From contig NZ_JAWZSQ010000003.1 in the NCBI RefSeq assembly GCF_034096925.1, positions 269,359-333,358 on the forward strand: DNA of 64,000 nt. The letters are read 5' to 3'. The translations under genes and the position numbers were made by a program. Every line of letters starts with the position of its first letter. The first letter of the stretch is position 1. Below the pieces are notes generated by a model. The model saw nothing but the letters and a program-made list of their open reading frames with translations. It had not been told where the DNA came from and made no database searches. Shown here piece after piece: positions 27,100-35,986 of this stretch. The DNA is from Patulibacter defluvii. GTDB lineage: Bacteria > Actinomycetota > Thermoleophilia > Solirubrobacterales > Solirubrobacteraceae.

Positions 27100-28417
27100 T
27101 CAGATCGCGGCGCGATCGGGCGTCTCGACGGCTCGGCGGGCGCGCCATCGGTCCGCCCGGGCGCGGGCGGCGGCGCGCGGGCGGGCCTGGGGGCGCGGAC
27201 GCGCGGTCGCGTCCTCCGGTCGTGCGAGCAGGGCAACGGCGGGGATCAGGGCGGTGGCGACCGTGCCGCCGGTGGGCGCGGGCCGCACGCTCAGGCTGCC
27301 GCCCCGGCGCGCGAGCCGGGCCCGGAGCAGGGTGAGCCCCGTGCCCGGGATGATCTCGTCGGGGCAGGTCCCGTCGTTGCGGACCTCGACGCGGATCCCG
27401 TCGCGGGCGGACCGCAGGTGGGCGGAGACGGACGGGCCGTGCCCGTGCCGCGCCGCGTTCGTGAGGAACTCCCTCGCGGCGTTGAGCGCGAGGGGGTCGA
27501 TCGTCGTGAGGTGGCGGTCGATGTGGATCGACCAGGTCAGGGGCCGCCGTGTGGACAGGACCTCGCACCAGTCACGCAGCGCCTGGGCGGTGGCGGCTCT
27601 CGACTGCGGCGTCGGCGATCAGCGCGCGCAGTTCGATCGCGGCCCGGCGGAGGAGATCGGCGGTGTCCGTCGCCCGTCGCGGGTCATCGATGTGGAGCGC
27701 GGCGGCGTAGAGCGTCTGCAGCGGGCCGTCGTGGATCTCGCCGGCGACCTGCAGGCGTGCGTCGCGCTCGAGCGCGACGGCCTCTGCGGTTCGGATGCCG
27801 GTGGCGCGCGATCGGGCGCTGCCGGTTGCCCTGCCCCGCCAGGCCCCGGCGATGAGGGCCGAGCCCAGGGTCAGCCAGAGGCCGTTGACGATGACGATGA
27901 CGATCGACGGCCAGGGGTCGCCGTGGGCGACGCAGACGCCGGTGAGCCCGGTGGTGAGCAGCGCACCGAGCAGCAGCGGGGTGCGAGGAGGGTGGCCCAG
28001 GGTCCAGAACAGGATCGCCCCGAAGGCCGCGAGATGCACCAGGTGGCTGGGGCTCGAGCCGGCGACGACGAGCGCGCCGAGCAGCGTCGGCAGCGCGGCG
28101 TAGGGCCGGTTGCGGAACGGCCCGGTGGCGAGCACCGCGGTGGCGAGGCTGGTTCCGGCCAAGGCGAACCACCCGCCGGTCCAGAAGCCGGGCTCCCGTG
28201 AGCCGACGATGAGCAGCGACCAGCCGCCCCCGAGTTGGACGGCCCTCCCGTAGGCGTCGGCCGCTCCAGCGCGCGCCTCCAAGCATCGAAATTCCCCCGT
28301 CGGACAAGGCCCATCCACCAGATCGAGTCGCGCGCGGCCGGGGGAGGTGCACCGAGACGGACCTCGATGCGGACAGCGCACACCTCGATCATGACAGACC
28401 GTCAAGATTCGGGCCAC
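27100..28417 (-). pseudogene. NarL-type sensor histidine kinase, frameshifted
   Basis: Two frames together make one kinase. The upstream frame (28417 to 27572) has five hydrophobic segments (for example HLVHLAAFGAILFWTLGH) and a HisKA_3 helix with the phospho-acceptor His in VAGEIHDGPLQTLY. It stops at 27572. The next frame continues the homology from about 27590 to the stop at 27100: N box NAAREFLTNAARHG, G1 box VRNDG and G2 box GTGLTLLRARLA of the HATPase domain. One extra C in the C-rich run near 27590 would explain the shift. No response-regulator gene is adjacent. The true start is unclear. A sequencing error is possible; otherwise the kinase is dead. Confidence 0.75.
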
Positions 28418-28482
28418 GCGAAACGTCGCGACGTGGAGCGGCCGTCGCGGCCAGACCCGATCACCGGCTACTTACATATGAA

Positions 28483-28513
28483 CTTGACATCTTGTCAAGC
28501 CATACCGTAACGT
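28483..28513 (+). promoter_or_regulatory. Promoter with perfect operator CTTGACA-N3-TGTCAAG
   Basis: Seven-base arms at 28483-28489 and 28493-28499 form a perfect palindrome whose left arm contains the -35 hexamer TTGACA. TAACGT (28508-28513) sits 18 bp downstream as a possible -10 box. It precedes the PucR-type gene. Near-identical sites occur at 29953 and 32522, the latter beside the TetR gene at 31909. Confidence 0.7.
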
Positions 28514-28611
28514 GCGGGTGTGACTGGCACGTCAGGACGGCTCTTCGCCGCGCTCTCCGGGATCTGTCGACCCGGCGCTTCCGCGTCCGGAACGAGTCGG
28601 CGAGGTGACGC

Positions 28612-29931
28612 ATGAGCTCCCGGGCCAGGCCCGGGGACCCGCAGCCCGACGCGCCGCCGTGGGGCGCGGGCCGGACCGGGCGTGGGGTGGACGTCGGCGC
28701 GCTGGTGCCGCAGCTCTCGGGGGTGCTGCACGTCGACCCGGCGGTCGAGGCGGTCGGCATGGCGCAGCACATCCTGGACCACGTGCCGGAGTTCGCCGAG
28801 GCCACGGCTCGCCGTCCGCTCCTGCGTGAGCTGCGGGCCTGCTGTGCGGTGAACATCGAAGCGGTCATGCGACTCATCGACCGCGGGTCGGGACCTGCGG
28901 GCACGATCGTGGTTCCCGACGTCGCTCGGGAGTTCACGGTCGCGATGGTCCACCGCCGCGTGCCCAAGGCGGCGTTGATCCGGGGCTACAGGATCGGGCA
29001 CAGCTACCTGTGGAGCACGCTGATGCGGCGCCTGAGCGCCGACCCGGAGGCGAACCTCGCGCTCGCCGATCAGCTCGCCGACCTCCTCTTCGCCTACGTC
29101 GACAACGCGTCCGAGGCCCACGACGAGATCTACGAGGTCGAGCGCGCCTCGTGGGTGCCCAGCGCCGACGAGCTTCGCCTGCAGACCGCGCAGAACGTGC
29201 TCTCGCGCGAGGTCGTCGACCCGCACGCGGCGTCGGGGCGTCTGTCGTACGACCTCAACGGCGTGCACGTGGCGATGGTCGTCCACGCCGACCCCGGCGA
29301 CCCGGACGTCCCCGGCCGGCAGCAGCTCGTCGCCGAGGCCACCGGTGCGCTGTCCGCGATCGGCCCCGTCGGGCGGCTGCTGATTCCCGCCGCCCCGTCG
29401 GAGCTCTGGGTCTGGGCGGCGGTGGAACCGGAGCGCGCCGGGGCGGCGCTCGAGCGTCTCGAGGCGCGCGCGGCCGCGGCGGGCCTGCACATCGCGATCG
29501 GACGTCCGCGCCCGGGGATCGAGGGGTTTCGGCTCTCCCACGAGGAAGCCCGGAAGGCGGCGGACCTCAGCCGTCCGAGCGACCGATCCCCCGTCTCGTA
29601 CCGGCACGTCGAGTTCTTCTCGCTGCTCCTGGCGGACGACGAGCGGTGCGGGCGGTTCGTCCGCGAGACGCTCGGCGAGCTCGCGGGACCCGGGACCTCG
29701 CAGGCCGCGCTGCGCCGCACGCTGCTGGCCTACTTCGAGGCGAGCGGCAGCTATGTCACGGCCGCCGAATCCCTCTTCCTGCACAAGAACACCGTCTACG
29801 CCCGCGTTCGACGGGCGGAGACCGTGCTCGAGCGGACCATCTCTCCGGCGGACGTGACCCTCCACGCCGCCCTGAAGCTGGCCGCGGTCCTGCCCGAGCT
29901 CGTCCTCGACGAGCCCGCGAATCCGCTCTGA
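28612..29931 (+). CDS. PucR/CdaR-type transcriptional regulator
   Basis: A 439-residue regulator. The N-terminal two-thirds is an all-helical plus GGDEF-like sensor region with no recognised ligand motif; the C-terminal 60 residues form the PucR helix-turn-helix (TLLAYFEASGSYVTAAESLF then HKNTVYARVRR). ATG 28612 has GAGGTG four bases upstream. It is under the same type of operator as the CYP153 operon and lies just upstream of the GMC oxidoreductase, so it is probably an activator for alkane or alcohol oxidation genes. Confidence 0.86.
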   Translation: MSSRARPGDPQPDAPPWGAGRTGRGVDVGALVPQLSGVLHVDPAVEAVGMAQHILDHVPEFAEATARRPLLRELRACCAVNIEAVMRLIDRGSGPAGTIVVPDVAREFTVAMVHRRVPKAALIRGYRIGHSYLWSTLMRRLSADPEANLALADQLADLLFAYVDNASEAHDEIYEVERASWVPSADELRLQTAQNVLSREVVDPHAASGRLSYDLNGVHVAMVVHADPGDPDVPGRQQLVAEATGALSAIGPVGRLLIPAAPSELWVWAAVEPERAGAALERLEARAAAAGLHIAIGRPRPGIEGFRLSHEEARKAADLSRPSDRSPVSYRHVEFFSLLLADDERCGRFVRETLGELAGPGTSQAALRRTLLAYFEASGSYVTAAESLFLHKNTVYARVRRAETVLERTISPADVTLHAALKLAAVLPELVLDEPANPL

Positions 29932-29952
29932 GCTCGGCGCCTGTCACATCTA

Positions 29953-29983
29953 CTTGACATGTTGTAAATACGTCACGTATGGT
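29953..29983 (+). promoter_or_regulatory. Promoter with operator CTTGACA-N3-TGTAAAT
   Basis: The left arm CTTGACA (29953-29959) contains a -35 hexamer; the right arm TGTAAAT is at 29963-29969. TATGGT (29978-29983) is a -10 candidate at 18-bp spacing. It lies about 95 bp before the GMC oxidoreductase start. It is the second member of the shared operator family. Confidence 0.65.
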
Positions 29984-30077
29984 CCCGAGCGGGCGTCGTG
30001 TCGACGTCCCTCGAGCAGCCATGCGGGCCGGTCGCCCCGCGCGGGCGCTCGGTCGATCACGTCGAAGGGCCCCTCAC

Positions 30078-31847
30078 ATGCTTGACCCCGTTTCCTCGTT
30101 CGACACCGATTGGCTCGTCATCGGCTCCGGGTTCGGGGGCAGCGTCTCGGCGATGCGCCTGGCCGAGAAGGGCTACGACGTCACCGTCCTGGAGCGTGGC
30201 GAGCACTTCCGCACGGAGGACGAGATGCCGCGCTCGTCGTGGGATCTGCGCAAGTGGCTCTACATGCCTCGCGCGGGCCTCCGGGGGCTGTTCAAGCTGA
30301 CGTTCTTCAAGGACGTCTTCGTCATGTCCGGGGCAGGGGTCGGTGGTGGCTCGCTGGTCTACGCGATGACCCTCTACGTGCCGCCCGACGCGTTCTTCCG
30401 GGACCGTCAGTGGGCGGGCATGGCCGACTGGCGCGAGGAGCTGGCGCCGCACTACGAGACCGCGCAGCGGATGCTCGGCGTCACCGACGTGGCCGAGGAC
30501 GACCTCGCCGATCAGCTGCTGAAGGAGTACGCGGCGGAGATCGGGGTCGAGGACAGCTACCGCAAGGCGCGCGTCGGGACGTACCTCGACACTCCGGGCG
30601 AGGAGGTCGCCGATCCGTACTTCGGCGGCGAGGGCCCCGCACGCACCGGCTGCTCGCGGATCGGTCGCTGCATGCTGGGGTGCCCCCAGGGCTCCAAGAA
30701 CAGCCTCGACAAGAACTATCTCTGGTTCGCCCAGCGCGACGGCGCGAAGATCGACGCCGGTCGCGAGGTCGTCGCGCTGCGCCCCCTGAACGGCACCGAC
30801 GGCGCCGACGGGTGGGAGGTCACGCACGAGCGGACCGGCCGCCGGTTCGACAAGGACCGTCGCGTCACGCGCGCCCGCGGCGTCGTCATCTCCGGTGGCG
30901 CCTTGGGCACCAACGAGCTGCTCGCCCGCTGCAAGCTCAACGGCGACCTGCCGAAGGTCTCCGACCGCCTCGGGCACCTGGTGCGCACCAACAGCGAGGC
31001 GATCCTCGTCGTCACCGTGCCCGACGGTCGCGCGGAGGCACTGACCAAGCGGGTCGCGATCACCTCGTCGATCTACCCCGACCCCCACACCCACATCGAG
31101 ACCGTCACCTACGGCTCCGGGGGCGGCGCGATCCGCAACCTCTTCACGGTGCTGACCGGCGGCGGCACCCGCCTCACCCGGCCGCTGAAGTGGCTGGGAC
31201 AGATGGTCCGCCACCCCGGCTGGGTCGCGGAGCTGCTGTTCAAGCCGCGGTGGGGGGAGCGGTCGATCGTCGTGCTGGTGATGCAGTCCCTGGACAACTC
31301 GATGCGGTTCACGGCACGCCTGCGTCGTGATGGCCGCGTCCGGCTGCAGACCGAGCAGGACGCCGACAACCCGAACCCGACCTTCATCCCCGCGGCCAAC
31401 GCGTTCACGGAGTGGCTGGCCCGCAAGACCGGCGGCGCGCCCGGCTCCGCCGTACCCGAGGCCCTGCTGTCGATCCCGACCACGGCGCACATCCTCGGAG
31501 GCGCGCCGATCGGCTCGAGCGCCGAGCACGGCGTGATCGACGAGCAGCACCGCGTCTTCGGCTACGAGAATCTCCTCGTCTGCGACGGGGCCGCGATCCC
31601 GGCCAACGTCGGCGTCAACCCGTCGCTGACGATCACCGCGATGAGCGAGCGCGCCATCGATTTCGTGCCCGCCAAGGACCCCGACGCCACGATCCACCAC
31701 CGCGGGCGCACGGCGATCGCCGGCAAGACCGCCAGCGGCCACCCCGAGGCGCTGCCGGCCTCGGCGACGCTCGAGGGTGCCGTGGAGGATCAGGCCGCGG
31801 CGACCACGGGCGCCGCTCGGCGTCGCTCCCGCGCCTCGGCCGACTGA
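30078..31847 (+). CDS. GMC family oxidoreductase (cholesterol-oxidase/alcohol dehydrogenase type)
   Basis: A 589-residue flavoprotein. The FAD motif is VIGSGFGGSVSAMRLAEKG at residue 13 onward, the GMC loop GAGVGGGSLVYA follows, and the C-terminal NPSLTITAMSERAID motif is present; there is no signal peptide. ATG 30078 follows GAAGGG; an in-frame ATG at 29979 overlaps the -10 box and is rejected. Relatives act on sterols or long-chain alcohols. Sharing its operator with the CYP153 operon, it probably oxidises the alcohols that the P450 makes. Confidence 0.87.
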   Translation: MLDPVSSFDTDWLVIGSGFGGSVSAMRLAEKGYDVTVLERGEHFRTEDEMPRSSWDLRKWLYMPRAGLRGLFKLTFFKDVFVMSGAGVGGGSLVYAMTLYVPPDAFFRDRQWAGMADWREELAPHYETAQRMLGVTDVAEDDLADQLLKEYAAEIGVEDSYRKARVGTYLDTPGEEVADPYFGGEGPARTGCSRIGRCMLGCPQGSKNSLDKNYLWFAQRDGAKIDAGREVVALRPLNGTDGADGWEVTHERTGRRFDKDRRVTRARGVVISGGALGTNELLARCKLNGDLPKVSDRLGHLVRTNSEAILVVTVPDGRAEALTKRVAITSSIYPDPHTHIETVTYGSGGGAIRNLFTVLTGGGTRLTRPLKWLGQMVRHPGWVAELLFKPRWGERSIVVLVMQSLDNSMRFTARLRRDGRVRLQTEQDADNPNPTFIPAANAFTEWLARKTGGAPGSAVPEALLSIPTTAHILGGAPIGSSAEHGVIDEQHRVFGYENLLVCDGAAIPANVGVNPSLTITAMSERAIDFVPAKDPDATIHHRGRTAIAGKTASGHPEALPASATLEGAVEDQAAATTGAARRRSRASAD

Positions 31848-31860
31848 CCCGGGAGATCCA

Positions 31861-31893
31861 CGGGCGGGCGCTCGGGGCTCCGGCGTCCGCCCG
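31861..31893. terminator. Candidate bidirectional terminator
   Basis: An 11-bp stem with one G-T pair (31861-31871 with 31883-31893) lies between the convergent GMC oxidoreductase (ends 31847) and TetR (ends 31909) genes. There is no T-run. Confidence 0.5.
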
Positions 31894-31908
31894 CGGCGGC
31901 GACGGGGC

Positions 31909-32493
31909 TCAGGTCGCGGCTCGCCAGAGCCACGCGACCTGGTCGACGAGGGCTCGCTCGTCGACGGTCGGCCGGCCGACGTGCTCGACGAAGGTCCGCT
32001 CGGTCATGTAGACGAGGGCGTAGGCGCGAGCGGCGACGGCGGCGTCGTCGAGGTCCGGGCTGCCGGAGGCGATGCGGCGCTCCGCACCGGGGCGGAAGCG
32101 ATCGTGGAACGCCTGCCAGAACGCGGCGACCGCAGGGTCGTAGGTCGCGGCCTCGGTGATCGCTCGGACGCTCGCGCGGTGCCGGGTGAACACGGCCAGC
32201 ACCCGCGCGAGCGTGTCGCGGAGCGGGACGTCGGCGAAGCTCAACCAGGGCTCGGCCGCCTCGGCGAGGTCCGTCTCCAGCGCTTCGCCGAGCTTGAGGA
32301 CCAGTGCCCGCTTGTCGTCGAAGTAGGTGTAGAACGTCGGCCGCGAGAACCCGGCCCGGCGCACGATCTGCTCGATCGAGACGTCCGCGTAGGCCGTGCC
32401 CTCCTCGAGCAGCGAGACGGCGGCTCCCAGCAGCTCGGCCTCGGTGGCTTTGCGGGTCTCGGCCGTGCGGGCCCGCCGGGAGAGTGTCGCCAT
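31909..32493 (-). CDS. TetR family transcriptional regulator (likely alkane-operon repressor)
   Basis: A 194-residue TetR protein: the helix-turn-helix includes DVSIEQIVRRAGFSRPTFY and TYFDDKRALVLK. The ATG at 32493 lies six bases after TAGACT (complement of 32500-32505), so the message is probably leaderless. It is divergent from the ferredoxin/CYP153 operon, and the operator lies between them, 29 bp from its start. It is the best candidate for the protein that binds all three CTTGACA-N3-TGTMAA sites. Confidence 0.88.
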   Translation of the reverse strand: MATLSRRARTAETRKATEAELLGAAVSLLEEGTAYADVSIEQIVRRAGFSRPTFYTYFDDKRALVLKLGEALETDLAEAAEPWLSFADVPLRDTLARVLAVFTRHRASVRAITEAATYDPAVAAFWQAFHDRFRPGAERRIASGSPDLDDAAVAARAYALVYMTERTFVEHVGRPTVDERALVDQVAWLWRAAT

Positions 32494-32499
32494 GCCCAG

Positions 32500-32538
32500 A
32501 GTCTAAACAAGATCATTATGACTTGACATGATGTAAAG
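32500..32538. promoter_or_regulatory. Divergent promoter/operator of TetR gene and CYP153 operon
   Basis: Operator CTTGACA-TGA-TGTAAAG occupies 32522-32538; its left arm holds the rightward -35 box TTGACA. The bases after it (GCCATA) match those after the 28483 copy. The leftward TetR -10 box TAGACT is the complement of 32500-32505, with 16 bp between it and the operator, so bound repressor would cover both promoters. Confidence 0.7.
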
Positions 32539-32623
32539 CCATATGGGAAAGTCGTTCCGCGGCAGCCGTCACCCGGTCGGAGCCGTGGCGGGCCGCACCT
32601 CCACTCCTCAGAAAGGACCACGC

Positions 32624-32944
32624 ATGGGAACCATCACCTTCGTCGAGCACGACGGAACGAGCCATGACGTCGACCTCGTCGACGGGGTGTCGCTCATGGA
32701 GCTGGCCACGGGCAACGGCGTTCCCGGCATCGACGGCGACTGCGGCGGCGAGGCGTCGTGCGGGACGTGTCACGTGATCGTCGACGACGCGTGGATCGCC
32801 ACGACCGGGACGCGCTCCGACGAGGAGAGCCAGATGGTCGACATGTCGGCCGAGTGCGTGCCGAACTCGCGCCTGGCCTGCCAGGTGAAGGCGTGCCCGG
32901 CCCTCGACGGGCTCAAGGTGCACCTGCCCGAGTTCCAGATGTGA
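32624..32944 (+). CDS. 2Fe-2S ferredoxin of the CYP153 system
   Basis: A 106-residue vertebrate/adrenodoxin-type ferredoxin. The cluster ligands are CGGEASC, the next CGTC pair, and a distal Cys in RLACQVK, giving the Cx5Cx2C...C pattern of P450-redox ferredoxins. ATG 32624 follows a GAAAGGA site. It carries electrons from the reductase at 34455 to the P450 at 32983. Confidence 0.93.
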   Translation: MGTITFVEHDGTSHDVDLVDGVSLMELATGNGVPGIDGDCGGEASCGTCHVIVDDAWIATTGTRSDEESQMVDMSAECVPNSRLACQVKACPALDGLKVHLPEFQM

Positions 32945-32982
32945 CGTCGGGCCTTCCCATACACGACAGACGAGCGAACACC

Positions 32983-34425
32983 ATGACGACGACCAACAGC
33001 GTTCTCGAGCGGGCCAGGGCCCGGGTGGCCGACAAGGTGCAGTCGGCCGTTCCCGTCGACCGGCAGGTGCGGGCCGCGCACCTCCTGCAGAAGGCCAAGC
33101 GCCTGGCCGGCTTGAGCAAGCCGCTGGTCTTCACCGAGCGGCCGATCCCCGATCCGGCCGACGTGCCGTTGACCGAGATCGACGTCAGCAACCCGTTCAT
33201 GAACCGGCAGGGGAAGTGGTACCCCTACTTCGCCCGGCTCCGCGAGCAGGCCCCGGTGCACTACCTCGCCGACAGCCCGTTCGGTCCCTTCTGGTCGATC
33301 ACCCGCTACGCGGACATCCAGGCCGTCGACTCCAACCCGGCGGTCTTCTCGGCCGAGCCGTACATCGTCCTCGGGCCTCCGCCGCTCGAGATCGAGATGT
33401 TCATCGCGATGGACCCGCCCAAGCACGACGTCCAGCGCAAGGCCGTCCAGGGCGTCGTCGCGCCCCGCAACCTCAAGGAGATGGAGTCGCTGATCCGCGA
33501 GCGGGTCCAGGAGGTGCTCGACGGCCTGCCGACCGACGCGCCCTTCGACTGGGTCCAGCTGGTCTCCAAGGAGATCACCGGTCGCATGCTGGCCACGCTC
33601 CTCGACTTCCCCTTCGACCAGCGGCACAAGCTCACGTACTGGTCGGACACCATCAGCGGGACGGCCGAGGGCACGGGCGGCACGACGCACCAGGACGACT
33701 TCTACGCCGCCACCCAGGAGCTCGCGACGAGCTTCACGGCGCTCTGGCACGACAAGGCGGCGCGGCGAGCGGCGGGCGAGACGGACGGCTTCGACCTGAT
33801 CACCCTGATGCAGACCTCGGAGGACACCAAGGACCTGATCAACAAGCCGCTCGAGTTCCTCGGCAACCTCACGCTGCTGATCGTGGGCGGCAACGACACC
33901 ACCCGCAACTCGATGTCCGGTGGCGTCTACGCCCTGAACCAGTTCCCCGACCAGTTCGAGAAGCTGAAGGCCGATCCGTCGCTGATCCCGAACATGGTCT
34001 CGGAGATCATCCGCTGGCAGACCCCGCTGGCGTACATGCGCCGGGTCGCCAAGCAGGACGTCCACTTCGGCGGGCAGTTCATCCGCAAGGGCGACCAGGT
34101 CGTCATGTGGTACGCCTCGGGCAACCGCGACGAGCGCAAGTTCGAGGACCCGGACGCCTTCATCATCGACCGCCCCAACGCGCGCAACCACATGTCGTTC
34201 GGCTTCGGCGTGCACCGCTGCATGGGCAACCGGCTCGCGGAGATGCAGCTGCGGATCCTGTGGGAGGAGCTGCTCGCGCGGTTCGACCGGATCGATGTCG
34301 TCGGCGAGCCCACGTACGTGCAGTCGAACTTCGTCAAGGGCTACGAGCGGATGATGGTCCAGCTCACGCCCAAGGACGAGCGCCGCGAGACGACCGCCCA
34401 CGCCGAGGAGACGTCGGCCGCCTGA
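32983..34425 (+). CDS. Cytochrome P450, CYP153 family alkane hydroxylase
   Basis: A 480-residue soluble P450. The I helix is IVGGNDTTRNSMSGG, ExxR is EIIR, and the heme loop is FGFGVHRCMGNRLAE. The blocks PNMVSEIIRWQTPLAYMRR and GDQVVMWYASGNRDE are characteristic of CYP153 enzymes, which hydroxylate medium-chain n-alkanes or cycloalkanes at the terminal carbon. The ferredoxin-P450-reductase order matches known CYP153 operons. The N terminus is longer than in some members. The exact substrate is not predictable. Confidence 0.93.
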   Translation: MTTTNSVLERARARVADKVQSAVPVDRQVRAAHLLQKAKRLAGLSKPLVFTERPIPDPADVPLTEIDVSNPFMNRQGKWYPYFARLREQAPVHYLADSPFGPFWSITRYADIQAVDSNPAVFSAEPYIVLGPPPLEIEMFIAMDPPKHDVQRKAVQGVVAPRNLKEMESLIRERVQEVLDGLPTDAPFDWVQLVSKEITGRMLATLLDFPFDQRHKLTYWSDTISGTAEGTGGTTHQDDFYAATQELATSFTALWHDKAARRAAGETDGFDLITLMQTSEDTKDLINKPLEFLGNLTLLIVGGNDTTRNSMSGGVYALNQFPDQFEKLKADPSLIPNMVSEIIRWQTPLAYMRRVAKQDVHFGGQFIRKGDQVVMWYASGNRDERKFEDPDAFIIDRPNARNHMSFGFGVHRCMGNRLAEMQLRILWEELLARFDRIDVVGEPTYVQSNFVKGYERMMVQLTPKDERRETTAHAEETSAA

Positions 34426-34454
34426 GCGCGGGCGACGGCGATCGGGGAGCGAGA

Positions 34455-35696
34455 ATGACGTCCAATCGGGTGGTCATCGTCGGGGCCAGCCACGCCAGCG
34501 CGCAGCTCTGCACGAGCCTGCGCCAGAACGGCTGGGCCGGCGAGATCCTGTTGATCGGCGACGAGCCGTCGCTGCCCTACCAGCGTCCGCCGCTGTCGAA
34601 GACGTTCCTCGCGGGGACGACGACGCTCGCGGACCTGCTGATCCGCAAGCCGGAGTTCTACGAGAAGGAGCAGGTGGTCTTCCGCAGGGGCCGCGTCACC
34701 GGCATCGACCGCGAGGCCGAAGCCGTGCGCCTGGAGGACGGGGAGACGTTGGGCTACGACAAGCTCGTGCTCTGCACGGGGGCCCGACCGCGTCCGCTGA
34801 CCGTTCCCGGAACGGACCTGGCGGGCGTCCACTACCTGCGGGACGCGGCCGACATCGAGGCCATCCGCGGCAGCCTCGCCGCCGCCGACCGCGCGGTCAT
34901 CGTCGGCGCCGGCTACATCGGGCTGGAGGCGGCGGCGTCGTTGCGCAAGGCGGGCGTCGCCGTCACCGTGCTCGAGGCGGCCGAACGGGTGCTGCAGCGG
35001 GTCACGGCCCCCGAGGTCTCCGCGTTCTACGACCGCGTGCACCGCGAGGAGGGCGTCGACCTGCGGGTCGGCGTCGGCGTCGCGGAGCTCGTGGGAGAGG
35101 TTCGCATCAGCGCCGTCCGGCTCGCGGACGGCACCTCGATCGCGGCCGACCTGGTCATCGTCGGCGTCGGCGTCCTGCCGAACGTCGAGCTGGCGCACGA
35201 CGCCGGGCTGGCGGTCGACGACGGCATCGTCATCGACGAGCACGGCCGGACCGAGGATCCGCGCATCTTCGCCGCGGGGGACTGTGCGAACCACTTCGAT
35301 GCGCGGTACGACCGCCGGCTGCGGCTGGAGTGCGTCTCCAACGCGGTCGAGCACGCCAAGAGCGTCGCCGGCGCGATCTGCGGCAAGGAGAAGCCGATCT
35401 CCGCCCTCCCGTGGTTCTGGTCCGACCAGTACGACCTGAAGCTCCAGATCGCCGGCCTCAGCACCGGCTACGACGACATCGTGCTGCGCGGCGACCCGAC
35501 CTCCGGCCGCGGCTTCGCCTGCTTCTACTTCGCCGACGAGCGCCTGATCGCCGCCGACTGCGTCAACCGGCCGCAGGAGTTCATGTTCAGCAAGCGCGCC
35601 ATCACGGAAGGCCTGTCGCCGGCCCGTTCGTCGCTGGCCGATCCAGAAGCGTCGCTGGCCGCCCTGCTCAAAGCGTCGATGAGCAGCGCGACCTGA
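34455..35696 (+). CDS. Ferredoxin reductase (FAD, NADH-dependent)
   Basis: A 413-residue putidaredoxin-reductase-like flavoprotein. The FAD-binding region begins VVIVGASHASAQL (the third Gly of the usual GxGxxG is altered), the NAD-binding motif is VIVGAGYIGLEAAASLRKAG, and the FAD ribityl-contact motif is IFAAGDCAN. It is the third gene of the CYP153 operon, starting 29 bp after the P450 stop with GGGGAG upstream. Confidence 0.92.
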   Translation: MTSNRVVIVGASHASAQLCTSLRQNGWAGEILLIGDEPSLPYQRPPLSKTFLAGTTTLADLLIRKPEFYEKEQVVFRRGRVTGIDREAEAVRLEDGETLGYDKLVLCTGARPRPLTVPGTDLAGVHYLRDAADIEAIRGSLAAADRAVIVGAGYIGLEAAASLRKAGVAVTVLEAAERVLQRVTAPEVSAFYDRVHREEGVDLRVGVGVAELVGEVRISAVRLADGTSIAADLVIVGVGVLPNVELAHDAGLAVDDGIVIDEHGRTEDPRIFAAGDCANHFDARYDRRLRLECVSNAVEHAKSVAGAICGKEKPISALPWFWSDQYDLKLQIAGLSTGYDDIVLRGDPTSGRGFACFYFADERLIAADCVNRPQEFMFSKRAITEGLSPARSSLADPEASLAALLKASMSSAT

Positions 35697-35986
35697 ACCT
35701 CGACCATGCCCGAGGCGTGGGCCGTGGCGGTCGCGGCGGGCGCGCTGCACCGGTTGGCGCTGGCGCCTTGGTTCTGATGCTGGGGAGGAGGGTGAGGTGG
35801 GCGTTTCCCCCCTTTCGGGTGGGCGCTGGATCGGACGTTCGTCGAGTTCGCCCGGAAATAGCGGTCGCATCCGTCGACGTTCTTGACGGTGCCGGTGCCG
35901 GTTGCGAGGGTCGCCCCCTTCGTGCGGTCTCGGGCGTCCTGCGTGTCGCTCCGCCAGGGTCTTCCCTTGAATGAGGACGGGTTTCG

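Noticed and set aside
29979..30077. Upstream ATG for the GMC oxidoreductase
   Set aside because: It overlaps the predicted -10 box, and the added residues are Arg-rich without homology; ATG 30078 has its own ribosome-binding site.
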